Source of the DNA: Candidatus Thioglobus sp. | Lineage (GTDB): Bacteria; Pseudomonadota; Gammaproteobacteria; PS1; Pseudothioglobaceae | Direction: 5' to 3' | DNA length: 62,675 bases | Assembly: GCA_028228555.1 (NCBI GenBank) | Contig: JAOJBP010000009.1 | Coordinates: 1 to 62,675, forward strand | Part shown: piece after piece, positions 30,725 to 40,144 of the stretch | How the letters are laid out: every line of letters starts with the position of its first letter | How positions within the stretch are numbered: position 1 is the stretch's first letter | Notes under the pieces: generated by a model | Databases searched by the model: none | What the model was told of the DNA's origin: nothing | What the model saw: only the letters and a program-made list of their open reading frames with translations | Translations under genes and position numbers: made by a program

Positions 30725-31801
30725 TTAACAAAAATCCCCAATTACTTGATCTAGCTTCTCTTTTTGATACTTATCACTGATGTATGATTCACCTAATTTT
30801 TTCATTAAAATGAGTCGAATATTGCCATCAATCACCTTCTTATCAACGCTCATAGCTGATAAGAACTCAGAAGCGCTAATTTTACCGTCTACACTGATTG
30901 GTAAATTAGATTTTTCTAATAAATCTTGAATTTCAGATACCTCTTGGCTAGTTAAATCACCTTCTAGTTGTGATAGTTTCGCCGCCATTAACATCCCTAC
31001 AGAGATCGCTTCACCATGTAAAAATACCCCGTAGCCTAGTGTATTTTCAATAGCATGGCCAAAAGTATGACCTAAATTTAATAAAGCTCTTTTGCCAGAT
31101 TCCAACTCATCTTGGGCAACAATATCAGCTTTATCTGAACAAGATTGATATACTGCTTGAGTGATCAAATCCTTATCTCTATTCATTAAATTATGGATAT
31201 TATCTTGTAAAAATTTTAAAAAATCACGATTTCCTAGTAATCCATATTTAATAACCTCAGCCATGCCTGCTGCATACTGTCTATCATCCAAAGTATCCAA
31301 CGTATCAACATCGATTAGTACACATTTTGGCTGATAAAATGCACCAATCATGTTTTTTCCTAAAGGATGATTAACGCCTGTTTTTCCGCCGACACTAGAG
31401 TCAACCTGAGAAAGTAGTGTGGTTGGAATTTGAATAAAATTTACACCGCGCTGATAGCTACTAGCAGCGAATCCTGTCATATCACCAACAACACCGCCAC
31501 CCAAGGCGATTAGGGTACATGAGCGGTCAAAACGATTCTCCAATAAAGCATCAAAAATTAAATTCACTGTGTCCAGTGTTTTATATTGCTCGCCATCAGG
31601 CAAAACAACATCAGCCACTTTAAATGAACCAAATAATGACTTAATCTGCTCTAAATAAAGAGGGGCTACTGTTGTATTGGTAACAATCATTACCTGCTTA
31701 CCAGTAATGTGCTTAGTGAGTAATTCTGCCTCAGATAATAGCGCCTGACCGATATAAATCGGATAAGATTTAACGCCTAAATCAAGCTGTAGTGTCTTCA
31801 T
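30725..31801 (-). CDS. aroB: 3-dehydroquinate synthase
   Basis: AroB converts DAHP to 3-dehydroquinate, the second step of the shikimate pathway, using NAD+ and a divalent metal. The 358 residues match E. coli (362). The NAD-binding segment is LIALGGGVVGDMTGFAA, with GVNFIQIPTTLLSQVDSSVGGKTGVNH, and zinc ligands in the E-H-H set including LNLGHTFGHAIE and FLHGEAISVGM. Its ATG overlaps the ileS stop by one base. Confidence 0.98.
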   Translation of the reverse strand: MKTLQLDLGVKSYPIYIGQALLSEAELLTKHITGKQVMIVTNTTVAPLYLEQIKSLFGSFKVADVVLPDGEQYKTLDTVNLIFDALLENRFDRSCTLIALGGGVVGDMTGFAASSYQRGVNFIQIPTTLLSQVDSSVGGKTGVNHPLGKNMIGAFYQPKCVLIDVDTLDTLDDRQYAAGMAEVIKYGLLGNRDFLKFLQDNIHNLMNRDKDLITQAVYQSCSDKADIVAQDELESGKRALLNLGHTFGHAIENTLGYGVFLHGEAISVGMLMAAKLSQLEGDLTSQEVSEIQDLLEKSNLPISVDGKISASEFLSAMSVDKKVIDGNIRLILMKKLGESYISDKYQKEKLDQVIGDFC

Positions 31802-34569
31802 TAGGCGTACTCTCGCTTTTCACCATCACCAGCAACATTCTCAATGCAACGGCCGCACAATTCAATATGCTCAGCATGCTGACCAACATCTTCACGATGA
31901 TGCCAACAGCGCACACATTTTTCATTTTCTGATTTACTCACTTTAACAAATACACCTTCTAATGCTTCAATACATTCATCAGTTTTGTCAATCAATGGAT
32001 GAATACGTGCATCTGAAGTAATAAACACAAAGCGAAGTTCATCGTCTAGTTGATCTAAAGCTTGATAAATTTTCTCATCACAATACAAATCAACTTGCAC
32101 ATCTAACGACGAACCAATCGTTTTGTCACTTCGCATGACTTCCATTTGCTTACGAATGAATGGGTTAATATTTCTAGCAGTATCAATAGCAATATTTTCA
32201 TAACCCACTGACAGTTCTTCATACCATTCGCTTAAGAAAATACTTTGTGATTTTTCATTAGGCATATTTTGCCAAATTTCCTCAGCAGTAAATGACAACA
32301 CAGGAGAAAGCCAACGAACCATTGTCTCAAGAATATGATTAAGCGCTGTTTGGGCGCTTCGTCTTGCTCTAGAATCTTCTTGAGTGGTGTATTGTCTGTC
32401 CTTGATGACGTCCAGATAAAATCCACCCAAATCATTGCTACAAAAATTTAGAATAAGTTGCATGGCATGATGAAAATTATATTGCTCATAAGCTTTTAAA
32501 ATTTGCACTTGTAGGTCTGCTGTTGTAGACACAATCCACTTATCTAAATCTAGCATATTATCAAACGCGATTGCATTTTGTACTGGGTTAAAACCACTAG
32601 TATTTGCCAGCATAAAGCGCATGGTATTACGAATACGTCGATAAGAATCTGCTGAACGATTTAGAATTTCATCAGATACAGTCATCTCACCGGTGTAATC
32701 AGTAGAAGCAATCCATAAGCGTAAAATATCAGCGCCTAAATTGTTCACTACTTTTTGTGGGCTCATCACATTACCCAACGATTTGCTCATTTTCTTACCG
32801 TCTTTATCAACGGTAAATCCGTGGGTTAATACTTGCTTATAAGGCGCCTTGCCGTTGATTGCTACTGATGAAATAAGAGATGATTGGAACCAGCCTCGAT
32901 GCTGATCAGAGCCTTCTAAATATAAATCAGCAACATCAGACAAGCCTGTCCTAGCTTTAAGAACAGCAAAATGACTCACGCCAGAATCAAACCAAACATC
33001 TAATGTGTCAGTGGCTTTTTCATAATCCTGCGCATCAGCCCCTAATAAATCTTTAATATCTGTTTCAAACCAAGCCTCAATCCCTTCTTTTTCAATCATT
33101 GCTGAAATACTAACAAATAATTCTTGAGTATTTGGATGCAGCTGCCCTGTTTGTTTATGAGTAAACAATGTGATTGGAACACCCCAAAATCTTTGACGCG
33201 AAATACACCAATCAGGGCGATTACCCACCATCAACTCGATACGCTTCTTGCCCCAATCTGGAATCCAGTCTACCTTTGGAATTTCTGCATTAACCGCATC
33301 TCTTAATCCATTGTCCTGCATAGAGACAAACCATTGTGGTGTAGCTCTAAAAATAACCGGTGTCTTATGTCGCCAGCAATGAGGGTATGAATGTAACAAT
33401 GGCGCATGTTTAACCAGCGTATTAGTTGACTTTAAAATTTCAATAACACTGGCGTTTGCTTTAAAAATAAATTGACCAGCCAATAGCTCGGTATCGTCAA
33501 AAAATACACCGCGGCCATCAACCGGACAATTAACAGGTAAGTCATATTGTTTACCAACAACAAAATCTTCTTGTCCATGCGCCGGCGCGGTATGAACTGC
33601 ACCAGTACCGGCATCAGTAGTTACATGCTCACCTAAAATAATTGGCACTTGCTTGTCGTAAAACGGATGTTGTGCTTGCAAACCTTCTAGATCACTACCG
33701 GTAAAAACTGCAGAAGTGATATTAGCTTGAAGCTCATAACGTGCTAAAGCATCTTGAGCTAAATCTTGTGCTAACAATAAATACTCATCACCAGTATCTG
33801 CTAATACATAACTCATTTCAGGGTGAAGAGCGACAGCCTCATTGGCAGGGAGTGTCCATGGTGTTGTGGTCCAGATAACCACAAAAACTGGCTTATCAAC
33901 CTTAAATATACTGCTATCAATAATGCGAAATTTAACATCAATAGCATCTGATTGCTTATCTTTGTATTCTACTTCAGCCTCTGCCAAAGCTGAGCCACAC
34001 TCAGTACACCAGTGAACAGGTTTATAGCCTTTAGATACATGGCCGTTGTCAACAATTTTCCCTAAGGCACGAACAATGTCTGCTTCGTACTGGAAGTCTT
34101 TGGTTAAATATGGATTATTCCAGTCACCTAAAATACCCAAACGCTGGAAATCAAGCTTTTGTTTAGCGACTTGAACATCGGCATATTTTCGACATTCCGC
34201 TCTAAATGAATTGGCATCAATTTTTACCCCAGCCTTACCCTTCTTTTTTTCAACATTTAGCTCGATTGGCAAACCATGGCAATCCCAGCCTGGCACATAA
34301 GGCGCATCAAAGCCAGATAAAGACTTAGATTTAACAATAATATCTTTTAAAACTTTATTAACAGCATGGCCAATATGAATGTCACCATTCGCATATGGAG
34401 GGCCGTCATGTAATGTAAATTGAGGCTTACCTTGATTATGCGCACGGATTTGACCATACAAATCATCGTCTTGCCATTTTTTAAGAAATCCACCTTCACG
34501 ATTTGCAAGATTTGCCTTCATGGCAAACTTAGTGGCAGGTAGGTTTAAAGTAGATTTGTAATCAGACAT
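31801..34569 (-). CDS. ileS: Isoleucyl-tRNA synthetase
   Basis: IleS charges tRNA-Ile. From [15 protein letters not shown] the protein has 922 residues. It shows the class I motif HIGH in [13 protein letters not shown], the editing domain with [18 protein letters not shown], and the KMSKS loop [12 protein letters not shown]. The anticodon-binding region and the C-terminal zinc site (CVRCWH, then CGRC) complete it. A GTG two codons upstream is also possible, but [11 protein letters not shown] is the conserved start. It heads the ileS-aroB-coiled coil-gatCAB operon. Confidence 0.98.
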   Translation of the reverse strand: MSDYKSTLNLPATKFAMKANLANREGGFLKKWQDDDLYGQIRAHNQGKPQFTLHDGPPYANGDIHIGHAVNKVLKDIIVKSKSLSGFDAPYVPGWDCHGLPIELNVEKKKGKAGVKIDANSFRAECRKYADVQVAKQKLDFQRLGILGDWNNPYLTKDFQYEADIVRALGKIVDNGHVSKGYKPVHWCTECGSALAEAEVEYKDKQSDAIDVKFRIIDSSIFKVDKPVFVVIWTTTPWTLPANEAVALHPEMSYVLADTGDEYLLLAQDLAQDALARYELQANITSAVFTGSDLEGLQAQHPFYDKQVPIILGEHVTTDAGTGAVHTAPAHGQEDFVVGKQYDLPVNCPVDGRGVFFDDTELLAGQFIFKANASVIEILKSTNTLVKHAPLLHSYPHCWRHKTPVIFRATPQWFVSMQDNGLRDAVNAEIPKVDWIPDWGKKRIELMVGNRPDWCISRQRFWGVPITLFTHKQTGQLHPNTQELFVSISAMIEKEGIEAWFETDIKDLLGADAQDYEKATDTLDVWFDSGVSHFAVLKARTGLSDVADLYLEGSDQHRGWFQSSLISSVAINGKAPYKQVLTHGFTVDKDGKKMSKSLGNVMSPQKVVNNLGADILRLWIASTDYTGEMTVSDEILNRSADSYRRIRNTMRFMLANTSGFNPVQNAIAFDNMLDLDKWIVSTTADLQVQILKAYEQYNFHHAMQLILNFCSNDLGGFYLDVIKDRQYTTQEDSRARRSAQTALNHILETMVRWLSPVLSFTAEEIWQNMPNEKSQSIFLSEWYEELSVGYENIAIDTARNINPFIRKQMEVMRSDKTIGSSLDVQVDLYCDEKIYQALDQLDDELRFVFITSDARIHPLIDKTDECIEALEGVFVKVSKSENEKCVRCWHHREDVGQHAEHIELCGRCIENVAGDGEKREYA

Positions 34570-34575
34570 TAGCAC

Positions 34576-34816
34576 TAAAAAGTATAAAAACTAAAAAACA
34601 CCATTATACGTGATAGGCTTGGTTTTTTGAAAACGAAAATTAAGAGTTAAGCATGATATATAGCTATTTTATCAATGACAAGTAAAGCTTTAAAAAACAA
34701 CCAGTACGCCTGAAGATGGTGCAAAAATTGCCACCACTCTCAATATTTTATTGATGTTTAATTATCTCGAAATTGTGGCTAAGAAAATAACCTAGAATTA
34801 ATCAAATTCTAGAGAG
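34576..34816. other. Gene-poor spacer upstream of ileS
   Basis: No intact gene is visible here. The stretch contains the ileS leader, a short frame-broken coding remnant on the forward strand, and a long hairpin at its right-hand edge. The rest is AT-rich with no clear promoter match. Confidence 0.5.
34675..34795 (+). pseudogene. Possible decayed gene remnant
   Basis: An ATG at 34675 opens MTSKALKNNQYA, then a stop. Shifting by one base at about 34705 restores a protein-like frame, TPEDGAKIATTLNILLMF then NYLEIVAKKIT, ending at TAG 34793-34795. The joined product has an ordinary helical-protein composition that fits no neighbour, suggesting the tail of a lost gene. The family is not identified; the ending vaguely recalls DUF4760-like proteins. 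Confidence is low because short AT-rich frames can look coding by chance. Confidence 0.3.
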
Positions 34817-34823
34817 TTATTTT
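34784..34823 (-). terminator. Long hairpin, likely terminator of the 40-residue ORF
   Basis: Arms AAAATAAC plus CTAGAATT (34784-34799) pair with AATTCTAG (34805-34812) and, after a three-base bulge, GTTATTTT (34816-34823), around a five-base loop. It overlaps the stop codon of the small reverse ORF. The downstream T tract is weak, so efficiency is uncertain. Confidence 0.45.
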
Positions 34824-34939
34824 CTAAAGATTTTAAATCGTCTACCAATAACAAAAATAATAAAGCTAACAATTGCTAATGCAACCATTAATAGGCTCAT
34901 GTAAAACACCGTATCAGCGTTAAGTTCGTTCATAATCAT
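34817..34939 (-). CDS. Small single-pass membrane protein, 40 residues, unknown
   Basis: The translated product reads MIMNELNADTVFYMSLLM, then an unbroken hydrophobic helix (VALAIVSFIIFVIG), then the basic tail RRFKIFRK. This is a classic small membrane protein with the positively charged end in the cytoplasm. An AGGA element about ten bases upstream of the ATG (CAGGAAAACGACAATG) supports translation. A second ATG two codons later is an alternative start. No family is recognised. It stands alone between ileS and rluB with a hairpin at its end. Confidence 0.6.
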   Translation of the reverse strand: MIMNELNADTVFYMSLLMVALAIVSFIIFVIGRRFKIFRK

Positions 34940-34999
34940 TGTCGTTTTCCTGTTTTCTTTTTAACAACAGCATTCTATCAACAATGTAGGAATAAATAT

Positions 35000-35013
35000 T
35001 TGACCTAGGTTAA
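35000..35013. promoter_or_regulatory. Imperfect palindrome, possible operator
   Basis: TTGACCTAGGTTAA is a 14-base palindrome with one mismatched pair around the core ACCTAGGT. It lies 61 bases upstream of the small membrane-protein ORF and 17 bases beyond the rluB stop. A regulatory role is only a guess from position and symmetry. Confidence 0.25.
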
Positions 35014-35029
35014 CTTTTTAAATATTAGC

Positions 35030-35758
35030 CTAGAGTTTGGCCGCATCAAGCAACAATCTAACCTGTCCAGGTTTTAAATAGTCATATTCATTAGCTCTAA
35101 GATTTTCAGGCAGGCGAATTTCACCATAACGAATACGGATTAAACGTGACACTTTAAAACCTAAAGACTCCCAAAGTCTTCTAACCTCTCGTTTTCTACC
35201 CTCTCTAAGCACCACTTTATACCAACGATTAGCGCCTTCACCACCCCCAATAGTTACTCTAATAAATTTAGCAATTCCGTCGTCCAATTCAACACCGGTG
35301 GTTAGCTGTTTAATATCTTCACTTTCCACTTGACCTAATACTCGAACAGCATATTCTCGATCAATTTGCGAACTTGGATGCATGAGTTTATTGGCCAAAT
35401 CACCATTATTAGTAAACAACAACAAACCAGAAGTATTAAGATCCAAACGACCCACCATAACCCATCTAGACTCTTTAGGAAGTAAGCTATAAACACTCTT
35501 GCGCCCTTCATCATCTTTATTAGAGCAAATTACACCAGCTTGTTTATTAAGAATAAGTACTTTAGTTTCTTCTTCTTTATAACGCTCAAGATCAATACTT
35601 CTGCCATCAATTTTTACCTTATCGGTTATCTCGCACTTGTCGCCAATTTGAGATGTCTTATTATTGACCTCAATACGCCCTTGCTCAATAAGTCTTTCAG
35701 CCCATCGACGTGAGCCATAACCTGCTGTTGCAATTAGTTTTTGTAGTCTTTCAGCCAT
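35030..35758 (-). CDS. rluB: 23S rRNA pseudouridine(2605) synthase RluB
   Basis: RluB makes pseudouridine 2605 in 23S rRNA. The 242 residues have an N-terminal S4 RNA-binding domain (LQKLIATAGYGSRRWAERLI) and the RsuA/RluB catalytic domain with the active-site aspartate in VGRLDLNTSGLLLFTNNGDL (near residue 106). LREGRKREVRRLWESLGF follows, then the RluB-type end. It lacks the long basic tail of E. coli RluB (291). RluE/RluF-like activity is less likely because of the S4 domain and sequence. It is the last gene of ygfZ-coaX-trpS-rluB. Confidence 0.88.
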   Translation of the reverse strand: MAERLQKLIATAGYGSRRWAERLIEQGRIEVNNKTSQIGDKCEITDKVKIDGRSIDLERYKEEETKVLILNKQAGVICSNKDDEGRKSVYSLLPKESRWVMVGRLDLNTSGLLLFTNNGDLANKLMHPSSQIDREYAVRVLGQVESEDIKQLTTGVELDDGIAKFIRVTIGGGEGANRWYKVVLREGRKREVRRLWESLGFKVSRLIRIRYGEIRLPENLRANEYDYLKPGQVRLLLDAAKL

Positions 35759-35788
35759 AATAAATTTCTTGTAATTTGTTAGTTATAA

Positions 35789-36988
35789 TTAGTATGTAAT
35801 ACCCATTGAATCTCTCACTTCTTCCATGGTTTCCTTGGCGACACCTCGTGCTTTTTGAGAGCCTTCATGAATAATTTGTTTAATTAAATCTGGATCTGCT
35901 TGATACTTAGCAATACTCTCTTGCATAGGCATAAGCTCAATCTGAATCGCTTTAATGACCGGCTGTTTACATTCCACACAACCCATCTTAGCATTCGTGC
36001 AACCATCAACAACCCAGTCACGCGTCTGGCTATCTGAGTATATTTCATGCAATTGCCAAACAGGGCATTTATTCGGATCACCTGCATCAGTCAGTTTAAT
36101 ACGCGCAGGATCTGTTGGCATGCGCTTAACTTTAGCCTCAATTTCTTCAGATTTATCTCTTAAAGAAATAGTATTGCCATAAGACTTACTCATTTTTTGC
36201 CCATCTAAACCTGGCATTTTTGATGCCTTGGTGAGTAAAGATACTGGCTCCGGCAAAATAATTTTTCCAGTGCCCTCAATATAGCCTGCTAAACGCTCAA
36301 GATCACCCAGGGTGATATTTTGCTGCTCTTGTAGTAAAGCTTGAGCTTTAACTAAAGCTTCATCGTCACCCGTTTCTTGATAAGCCTTGCGCAATGAACG
36401 GAATAACTTAGCTGGTTTTTTGCCCATTTTGCCAATAGCGGCTTTGGCTTTTTCTTCAAAATCTACTTCACGACCATAGATATGATTAAAGCGCCTGGCG
36501 ACTTCACGAGTCAGCTCAATGTGTGCAACCTGATCTTCACCAACTGGCACCAAACCAGCTTTGTACATCAAGATATCTGCACTTTGCAATAAAGGATAGC
36601 CTAAAAATCCATAGGTACCGAGATCTTTAGTTTGCAGCTTAAGTTGTTGATCTTTATAAGAAGGTACGCGCTCAAGCCAGCTTAGTGGCGTGGTCATGGA
36701 TAATAATAAATGCAACTCAGCATGCTCTGGCACTTTTGACTGAACAAAGATCGTTGCTGTATTTGGATTAATACCAGCTGCAAGCCAATCAACCACCATT
36801 TCTATCACATTTGCTTCAAGATCAATTTTGTCTGAATAATGCGTGGTAAAAGCATGCCAATCAGCTACAAAAAAGTAAGAATCATACTCATTTTGTAGCT
36901 CAAGCCAATTTTTTAATACACCGTGAAAATGGCCCAAATGCAGCTGACCTGTTGGTCGCATGCCGGATAAAACTCGATTGTCTTGCAT
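35789..36988 (-). CDS. trpS: Tryptophanyl-tRNA synthetase
   Basis: TrpS charges tRNA-Trp. The 399 residues carry the class I motif HLGH in GQLHLGHFHGVL (near residue 17) and KMSKS in GLDGQKMSKSYGNTI. The protein is longer than E. coli TrpS (334) because of an insert of about 60 residues (about 175-245, KAKAAIGKMGKKPAKLFRSL onward) before the KMSKS loop, a form known in other proteobacteria. It lies 44 bases after coaX on the same strand. Confidence 0.96.
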   Translation of the reverse strand: MQDNRVLSGMRPTGQLHLGHFHGVLKNWLELQNEYDSYFFVADWHAFTTHYSDKIDLEANVIEMVVDWLAAGINPNTATIFVQSKVPEHAELHLLLSMTTPLSWLERVPSYKDQQLKLQTKDLGTYGFLGYPLLQSADILMYKAGLVPVGEDQVAHIELTREVARRFNHIYGREVDFEEKAKAAIGKMGKKPAKLFRSLRKAYQETGDDEALVKAQALLQEQQNITLGDLERLAGYIEGTGKIILPEPVSLLTKASKMPGLDGQKMSKSYGNTISLRDKSEEIEAKVKRMPTDPARIKLTDAGDPNKCPVWQLHEIYSDSQTRDWVVDGCTNAKMGCVECKQPVIKAIQIELMPMQESIAKYQADPDLIKQIIHEGSQKARGVAKETMEEVRDSMGITY

Positions 36989-37032
36989 TGCTCTAGCGTT
37001 AAGTTAATTAACGCGCATTATACCAAGGCTGT

Positions 37033-37698
37033 CTAAGCTTGTGCGTAAAGCGCAAGCCCGTCTAGAACTAAATTTGGTTTGATTTGAGTTTGCTGATTGA
37101 GCCTAATCCCAATCATCTTGGCATCACCACCTGTTAGGATAATTTGTAAATCACCATACTGATTCAGATAGCTGTTAATTTGCTCATTAATCACACTCAT
37201 CAGCATCTGTGCTGTGCCATATTCCCAGGCATCAGTCGTATTGTTAGCGCTCTGGCGCAACAACAACTGTTTTGATTCACTAGAAAATTGCCCAAAACTA
37301 CGGCGTAAAACACCCAAGCCCGGCATAATTAATCCGCCTCTGTGTTGGCCATCAGCAAGCACCAAATCAAACGTCAGTGCACTACCTGCATCAATAATAA
37401 GGCATGTTTGATTAAAATACTGATCCATGCTTGCAATCATTGCCAAGAAACGGTCCACTCCTAGATCTTGGGGCATTTCATAGGCTGAAATAAATCGCCC
37501 AAAAGCTGGTTCTGATTCAACAAATACTGTATTTTTTAAGCTTTTTAAAATAGATCGATCACCAACACAGCTGACAAAAATTTGATCAGCCTCGGGTAGA
37601 AACTCAGCACTAAAGTCTGAAATTAAAACAGACTCATAGCCCCCATCAAACAGCCATTTAATGGCGGTATTGCCAATATCTATAAATAAATTAGGCAT
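37033..37698 (-). CDS. coaX: Type III pantothenate kinase
   Basis: CoaX phosphorylates pantothenate, the first step of CoA synthesis, and needs a monovalent cation. From MPNLFIDIGNTAIKW the protein has 221 residues. The ASKHA-fold phosphate loop DIGNTAIKW, the GVDRFLAMIA segment, the catalytic aspartate in DAGSALTFD and the GGLIMPGLG and TGGDA motifs are present. A TTG four codons upstream is possible, but the ATG begins the conserved sequence. With coaD at 17.5 kb, two CoA-pathway enzymes occur in the window. Confidence 0.93.
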   Translation of the reverse strand: MPNLFIDIGNTAIKWLFDGGYESVLISDFSAEFLPEADQIFVSCVGDRSILKSLKNTVFVESEPAFGRFISAYEMPQDLGVDRFLAMIASMDQYFNQTCLIIDAGSALTFDLVLADGQHRGGLIMPGLGVLRRSFGQFSSESKQLLLRQSANNTTDAWEYGTAQMLMSVINEQINSYLNQYGDLQIILTGGDAKMIGIRLNQQTQIKPNLVLDGLALYAQA

Positions 37699-37727
37699 AT
37701 GCCAATACAATGCTTAGTAATACAGAT

Positions 37728-38528
37728 CTATCCACGGATTATCCTGGTGAGTTTAGCACCCTGTGCATCATTAAGTGTAATTTGATCATCCTCATGCGCA
37801 ATTTCTATCGTAGCCAGGCATAATGATTTTGCGTCTAATTTTACACGACGCACAACAACGCCTGACGCTTTAGCTGAGCTTGAACTCAAAGCAAATAGCT
37901 TATCACCTACCTTTAAATCATCTTTACACTCAAACATGCGAAGTCTGCGCTTAGATTTACCTAGATAATGCAAACGTGCCACCACTTCCTGGCCAGGATA
38001 ACAACCCTTGGTAAAACTTACACCTACTTCATCAATATCCAAATTTAACAACTGCGGTACAAATTGCTCAGAAGTGTCTAGCGTTACTTCAGCTATACTA
38101 TTTTCAACACAAGATTTTTCCCAGATATTCTCATCCACCAACTCAACAGCATCTAGCGTTTCAACCAAGGCCACAGACTGCTGATTATTAAGCTTAAAAG
38201 CACCCTTAAAATCTTCATCAATAATACCCAGCTGGATCATGTCATTACTTAAATCACTAATCTGTACATCTGACATCATCTTAAACATGGTTAGTCGTTT
38301 AATGATTACATCCGCTAAATCTATCGGAAATGACAAATAAAAGCTTTCATTTTTTTTCATCACCCAGATCAGCGCAATAATCTTACCCTGATGCTGACAA
38401 TAAGCATTTAGCTGAACAACTCCTTGTTCTAAAGTATTGATATCATTAGAAAATTGGCCTTGTAAAAAGCTTTGGACATCTTTTCCAATGAGCTCTAAAA
38501 GGGTTCGATGGTTTAATTGACAGATCAT
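37728..38528 (-). CDS. ygfZ: Folate-binding protein YgfZ (Fe-S cluster assembly/repair factor)
   Basis: YgfZ is a tetrahydrofolate-binding protein of the GcvT-like fold that supports Fe-S enzymes such as MiaB. The 266-residue protein has the family hallmark KGCYPGQEVVARLHYLG near residue 168, and the N-terminal LLELIGKDVQSFLQGQFSNDI. A GTG eight codons upstream is also open, but the ATG at 38528 fits the family start better. It is the first gene of ygfZ-coaX-trpS-rluB and lies downstream of the porin terminator. Confidence 0.92.
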   Translation of the reverse strand: MICQLNHRTLLELIGKDVQSFLQGQFSNDINTLEQGVVQLNAYCQHQGKIIALIWVMKKNESFYLSFPIDLADVIIKRLTMFKMMSDVQISDLSNDMIQLGIIDEDFKGAFKLNNQQSVALVETLDAVELVDENIWEKSCVENSIAEVTLDTSEQFVPQLLNLDIDEVGVSFTKGCYPGQEVVARLHYLGKSKRRLRMFECKDDLKVGDKLFALSSSSAKASGVVVRRVKLDAKSLCLATIEIAHEDDQITLNDAQGAKLTRIIRG

Positions 38529-38579
38529 ATTCTTAAGATAGATAAAAAACACCTATTTTAAACCAATTTTCATTAGACG

Positions 38580-38611
38580 AAAAAAAACCCCAGACCAAAG
38601 TCTGAGGTTTT
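38580..38611 (-). terminator. Rho-independent terminator of the porin gene
   Basis: Arms at 38584-38595 (AAAACCCCAGAC) and 38600-38611 (GTCTGAGGTTTT) pair with one mismatch around a four-base loop. Read on the reverse strand, the hairpin is followed by eight T and then CGTC. The same T8-CGTC tail occurs at two other terminators in the window. Confidence 0.88.
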
Positions 38612-38657
38612 AAGTACTTAACTTAAGAAGTTAAGTTAACTGTTTTCTAAATAAGAT

Positions 38658-39620
38658 TTAGAATTTAACAGATAGCTCAAGATCTAAAGTTTCAGAGTCG
38701 TTTGCAGTAGCATCACCATCAACTTCAGTGTATGTTGCTTCAAAAGTTGCGCCACCAGCTAATGCACGAGTAGCAACAAACTTCATTACGTCAACATCTT
38801 TAGAAGCTGAGAAATCATCAATGGTAATTAACTTAGCTTGAATAGTGTTGCCAGCAACAGTAGTCTTAAGACCAAAACCAGAGATATCATCACCAGCAGC
38901 CATACCTGTAGCACCGCCAACATTGTATGCAGCAGCATCACCAAGGTATGAATCACCAGAAATAACTGCAGCAGAATCTGCATCAACCTGTGCATAAGTT
39001 AGCTCAACACCAGAAACTGTTGTTGAAACTTGAACTGACTGCTTATCAGCGTTAGCAGTATTGCTATCTAAGTTATGAAATGCAACATTTACACCAGCGA
39101 TATCGCCAGAAATCTTAACTTGATCTTGGTGAGATTCATTCTTGAATGAAACATTTGCACCAGCAACAGTACCTGCTAAAGTAACACCTGTACTTGCATT
39201 AGCAGTTTCGCCAGTTACAGTAACTGAAACACCAGCCATTGAAGTTGCTAATGAGTACTGTCCAGATGCACGATCAGTATCTTTTGACATTAATGAGTCA
39301 GAACCATTCCAAGTACCAGACTTAATAGTTACATCAGCAACCTTAGTTTGCATCCATACATCTTCAGTAGTAAATTTAGAACCTTCAGTATTATCACCGT
39401 CAGTTTCGTCTTGGTTGAATTCCATATGAACTGAAGTATCGCCAGACTGACCTTTTACATATAAGTTAGTCTCATGCTTAACATGGTTAGTTACAGTAGT
39501 ACCGTTACCAGCATCTTTGTTAGTGTAGTTTACTTTCATTGCACCAGAGATAGAAATGTCAGCCATTGCAGCTGTACCCATAGTTGCTGCAACTGCAGCG
39601 ATTAGTAATTGTTTTTTCAT
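38658..39620 (-). CDS. Outer-membrane porin-like beta-barrel protein
   Basis: The mature start is MKKQLLIAAVAATMGTAAMA, a textbook signal peptide with cleavage after AMA, giving a product of 320 residues in all. The rest alternates polar and hydrophobic residues in short strands separated by Asp/Asn/Gly/Thr-rich turns. It ends in LDLELSVKF, a C-terminal phenylalanine typical of outer-membrane barrels. AGGAG lies eight bases before the ATG and a near-consensus sigma-70 promoter lies upstream, so it is probably highly expressed. The frame runs 22 codons further upstream, but those codons lie in the leader. It is probably a general diffusion porin; specificity is unknown. Confidence 0.85.
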   Translation of the reverse strand: MKKQLLIAAVAATMGTAAMADISISGAMKVNYTNKDAGNGTTVTNHVKHETNLYVKGQSGDTSVHMEFNQDETDGDNTEGSKFTTEDVWMQTKVADVTIKSGTWNGSDSLMSKDTDRASGQYSLATSMAGVSVTVTGETANASTGVTLAGTVAGANVSFKNESHQDQVKISGDIAGVNVAFHNLDSNTANADKQSVQVSTTVSGVELTYAQVDADSAAVISGDSYLGDAAAYNVGGATGMAAGDDISGFGLKTTVAGNTIQAKLITIDDFSASKDVDVMKFVATRALAGGATFEATYTEVDGDATANDSETLDLELSVKF

Positions 39621-39696
39621 TTTAAAACTCCTAAATTTATAATTTATGCTAGATTGCTCTAGCGCTTTTCTCAACAATGTTGTCAAGATGGTGCGT

Positions 39697-39724
39697 ATTA
39701 TAAGGATATGATTTTAAAAGTCAA
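39697..39724 (-). promoter_or_regulatory. Sigma-70 promoter of the porin gene
   Basis: On the reverse strand TTGACT (39719-39724) and a perfect TATAAT (39697-39702) are separated by 16 bases. The -10 ends 76 bases before the porin ATG. A/T tracts upstream of the -35 could act as an UP element. The tRNA-Ala promoter has the same arrangement (TTGACT, 16 bases, TATAAT). Confidence 0.8.
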
Positions 39725-39982
39725 CACTTATTTGCAAAAAAAATACAAAAAAATGCAAATATACTACAAATAGAGTGCTTTTAACCCCCTAAAACCCTCT
39801 TTAAAGCCTTTTATGGCGCTGTTTTAACGGTTTTTTTACCTAAATACTACATTTGTGTAAAAATATTGCAAAAAAGCCAAATGACTATAAAACCTTGTTA
39901 ATAATGGATTTTTGATTGGGTTTAATTGTTATTTATCTTATACATATAGATTGTAAATATTTAAAACCTCAAAAGTCGGACG

Positions 39983-40012
39983 AAAAAAAACCGAGAACAA
40001 GTCTCGGTTTTT
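39983..40012 (-). terminator. Rho-independent terminator of the PuuD-like gene
   Basis: Arms AAAAACCGAGA (39986-39996) and TCTCGGTTTTT (40002-40012) form an 11-bp perfect stem with a five-base loop. On the reverse strand it is followed by T8 and CGTC. It lies about 130 bases downstream of the PuuD-like gene. Five T on the forward side would also allow termination in the other direction. Confidence 0.85.
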
Positions 40013-40144
40013 ATATCACTAATAGTTTTTAATTTTTAGTTAAATTCGAGGCGGAGGTTTTATTTAGTGCCGGCGTGTACATAATGTACACAACAAGCTA
40101 AGTAAAATAATCCAACAAAGAAGTTAGCAAAAATTAGAATCTAT

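Larger units (their letters stand above)
39621..40144. other. Long intergenic region between the porin and the PuuD-like gene
   Basis: No gene is visible in this 524-base AT-rich region. It holds the porin leader and promoter, an A-tract-rich stretch with two related half-sites (TTTGCAAA at 39731-39738 and ATGCAAAT at 39753-39760) just upstream of the porin -35, and a terminator at 39983-40012. The remainder has only short AT-rich repeats. Confidence 0.6.

Noticed and set aside
39621-39686. 22-codon upstream extension of the porin
   Set aside because: It would bury the signal peptide and lies in the leader between promoter and ribosome site.
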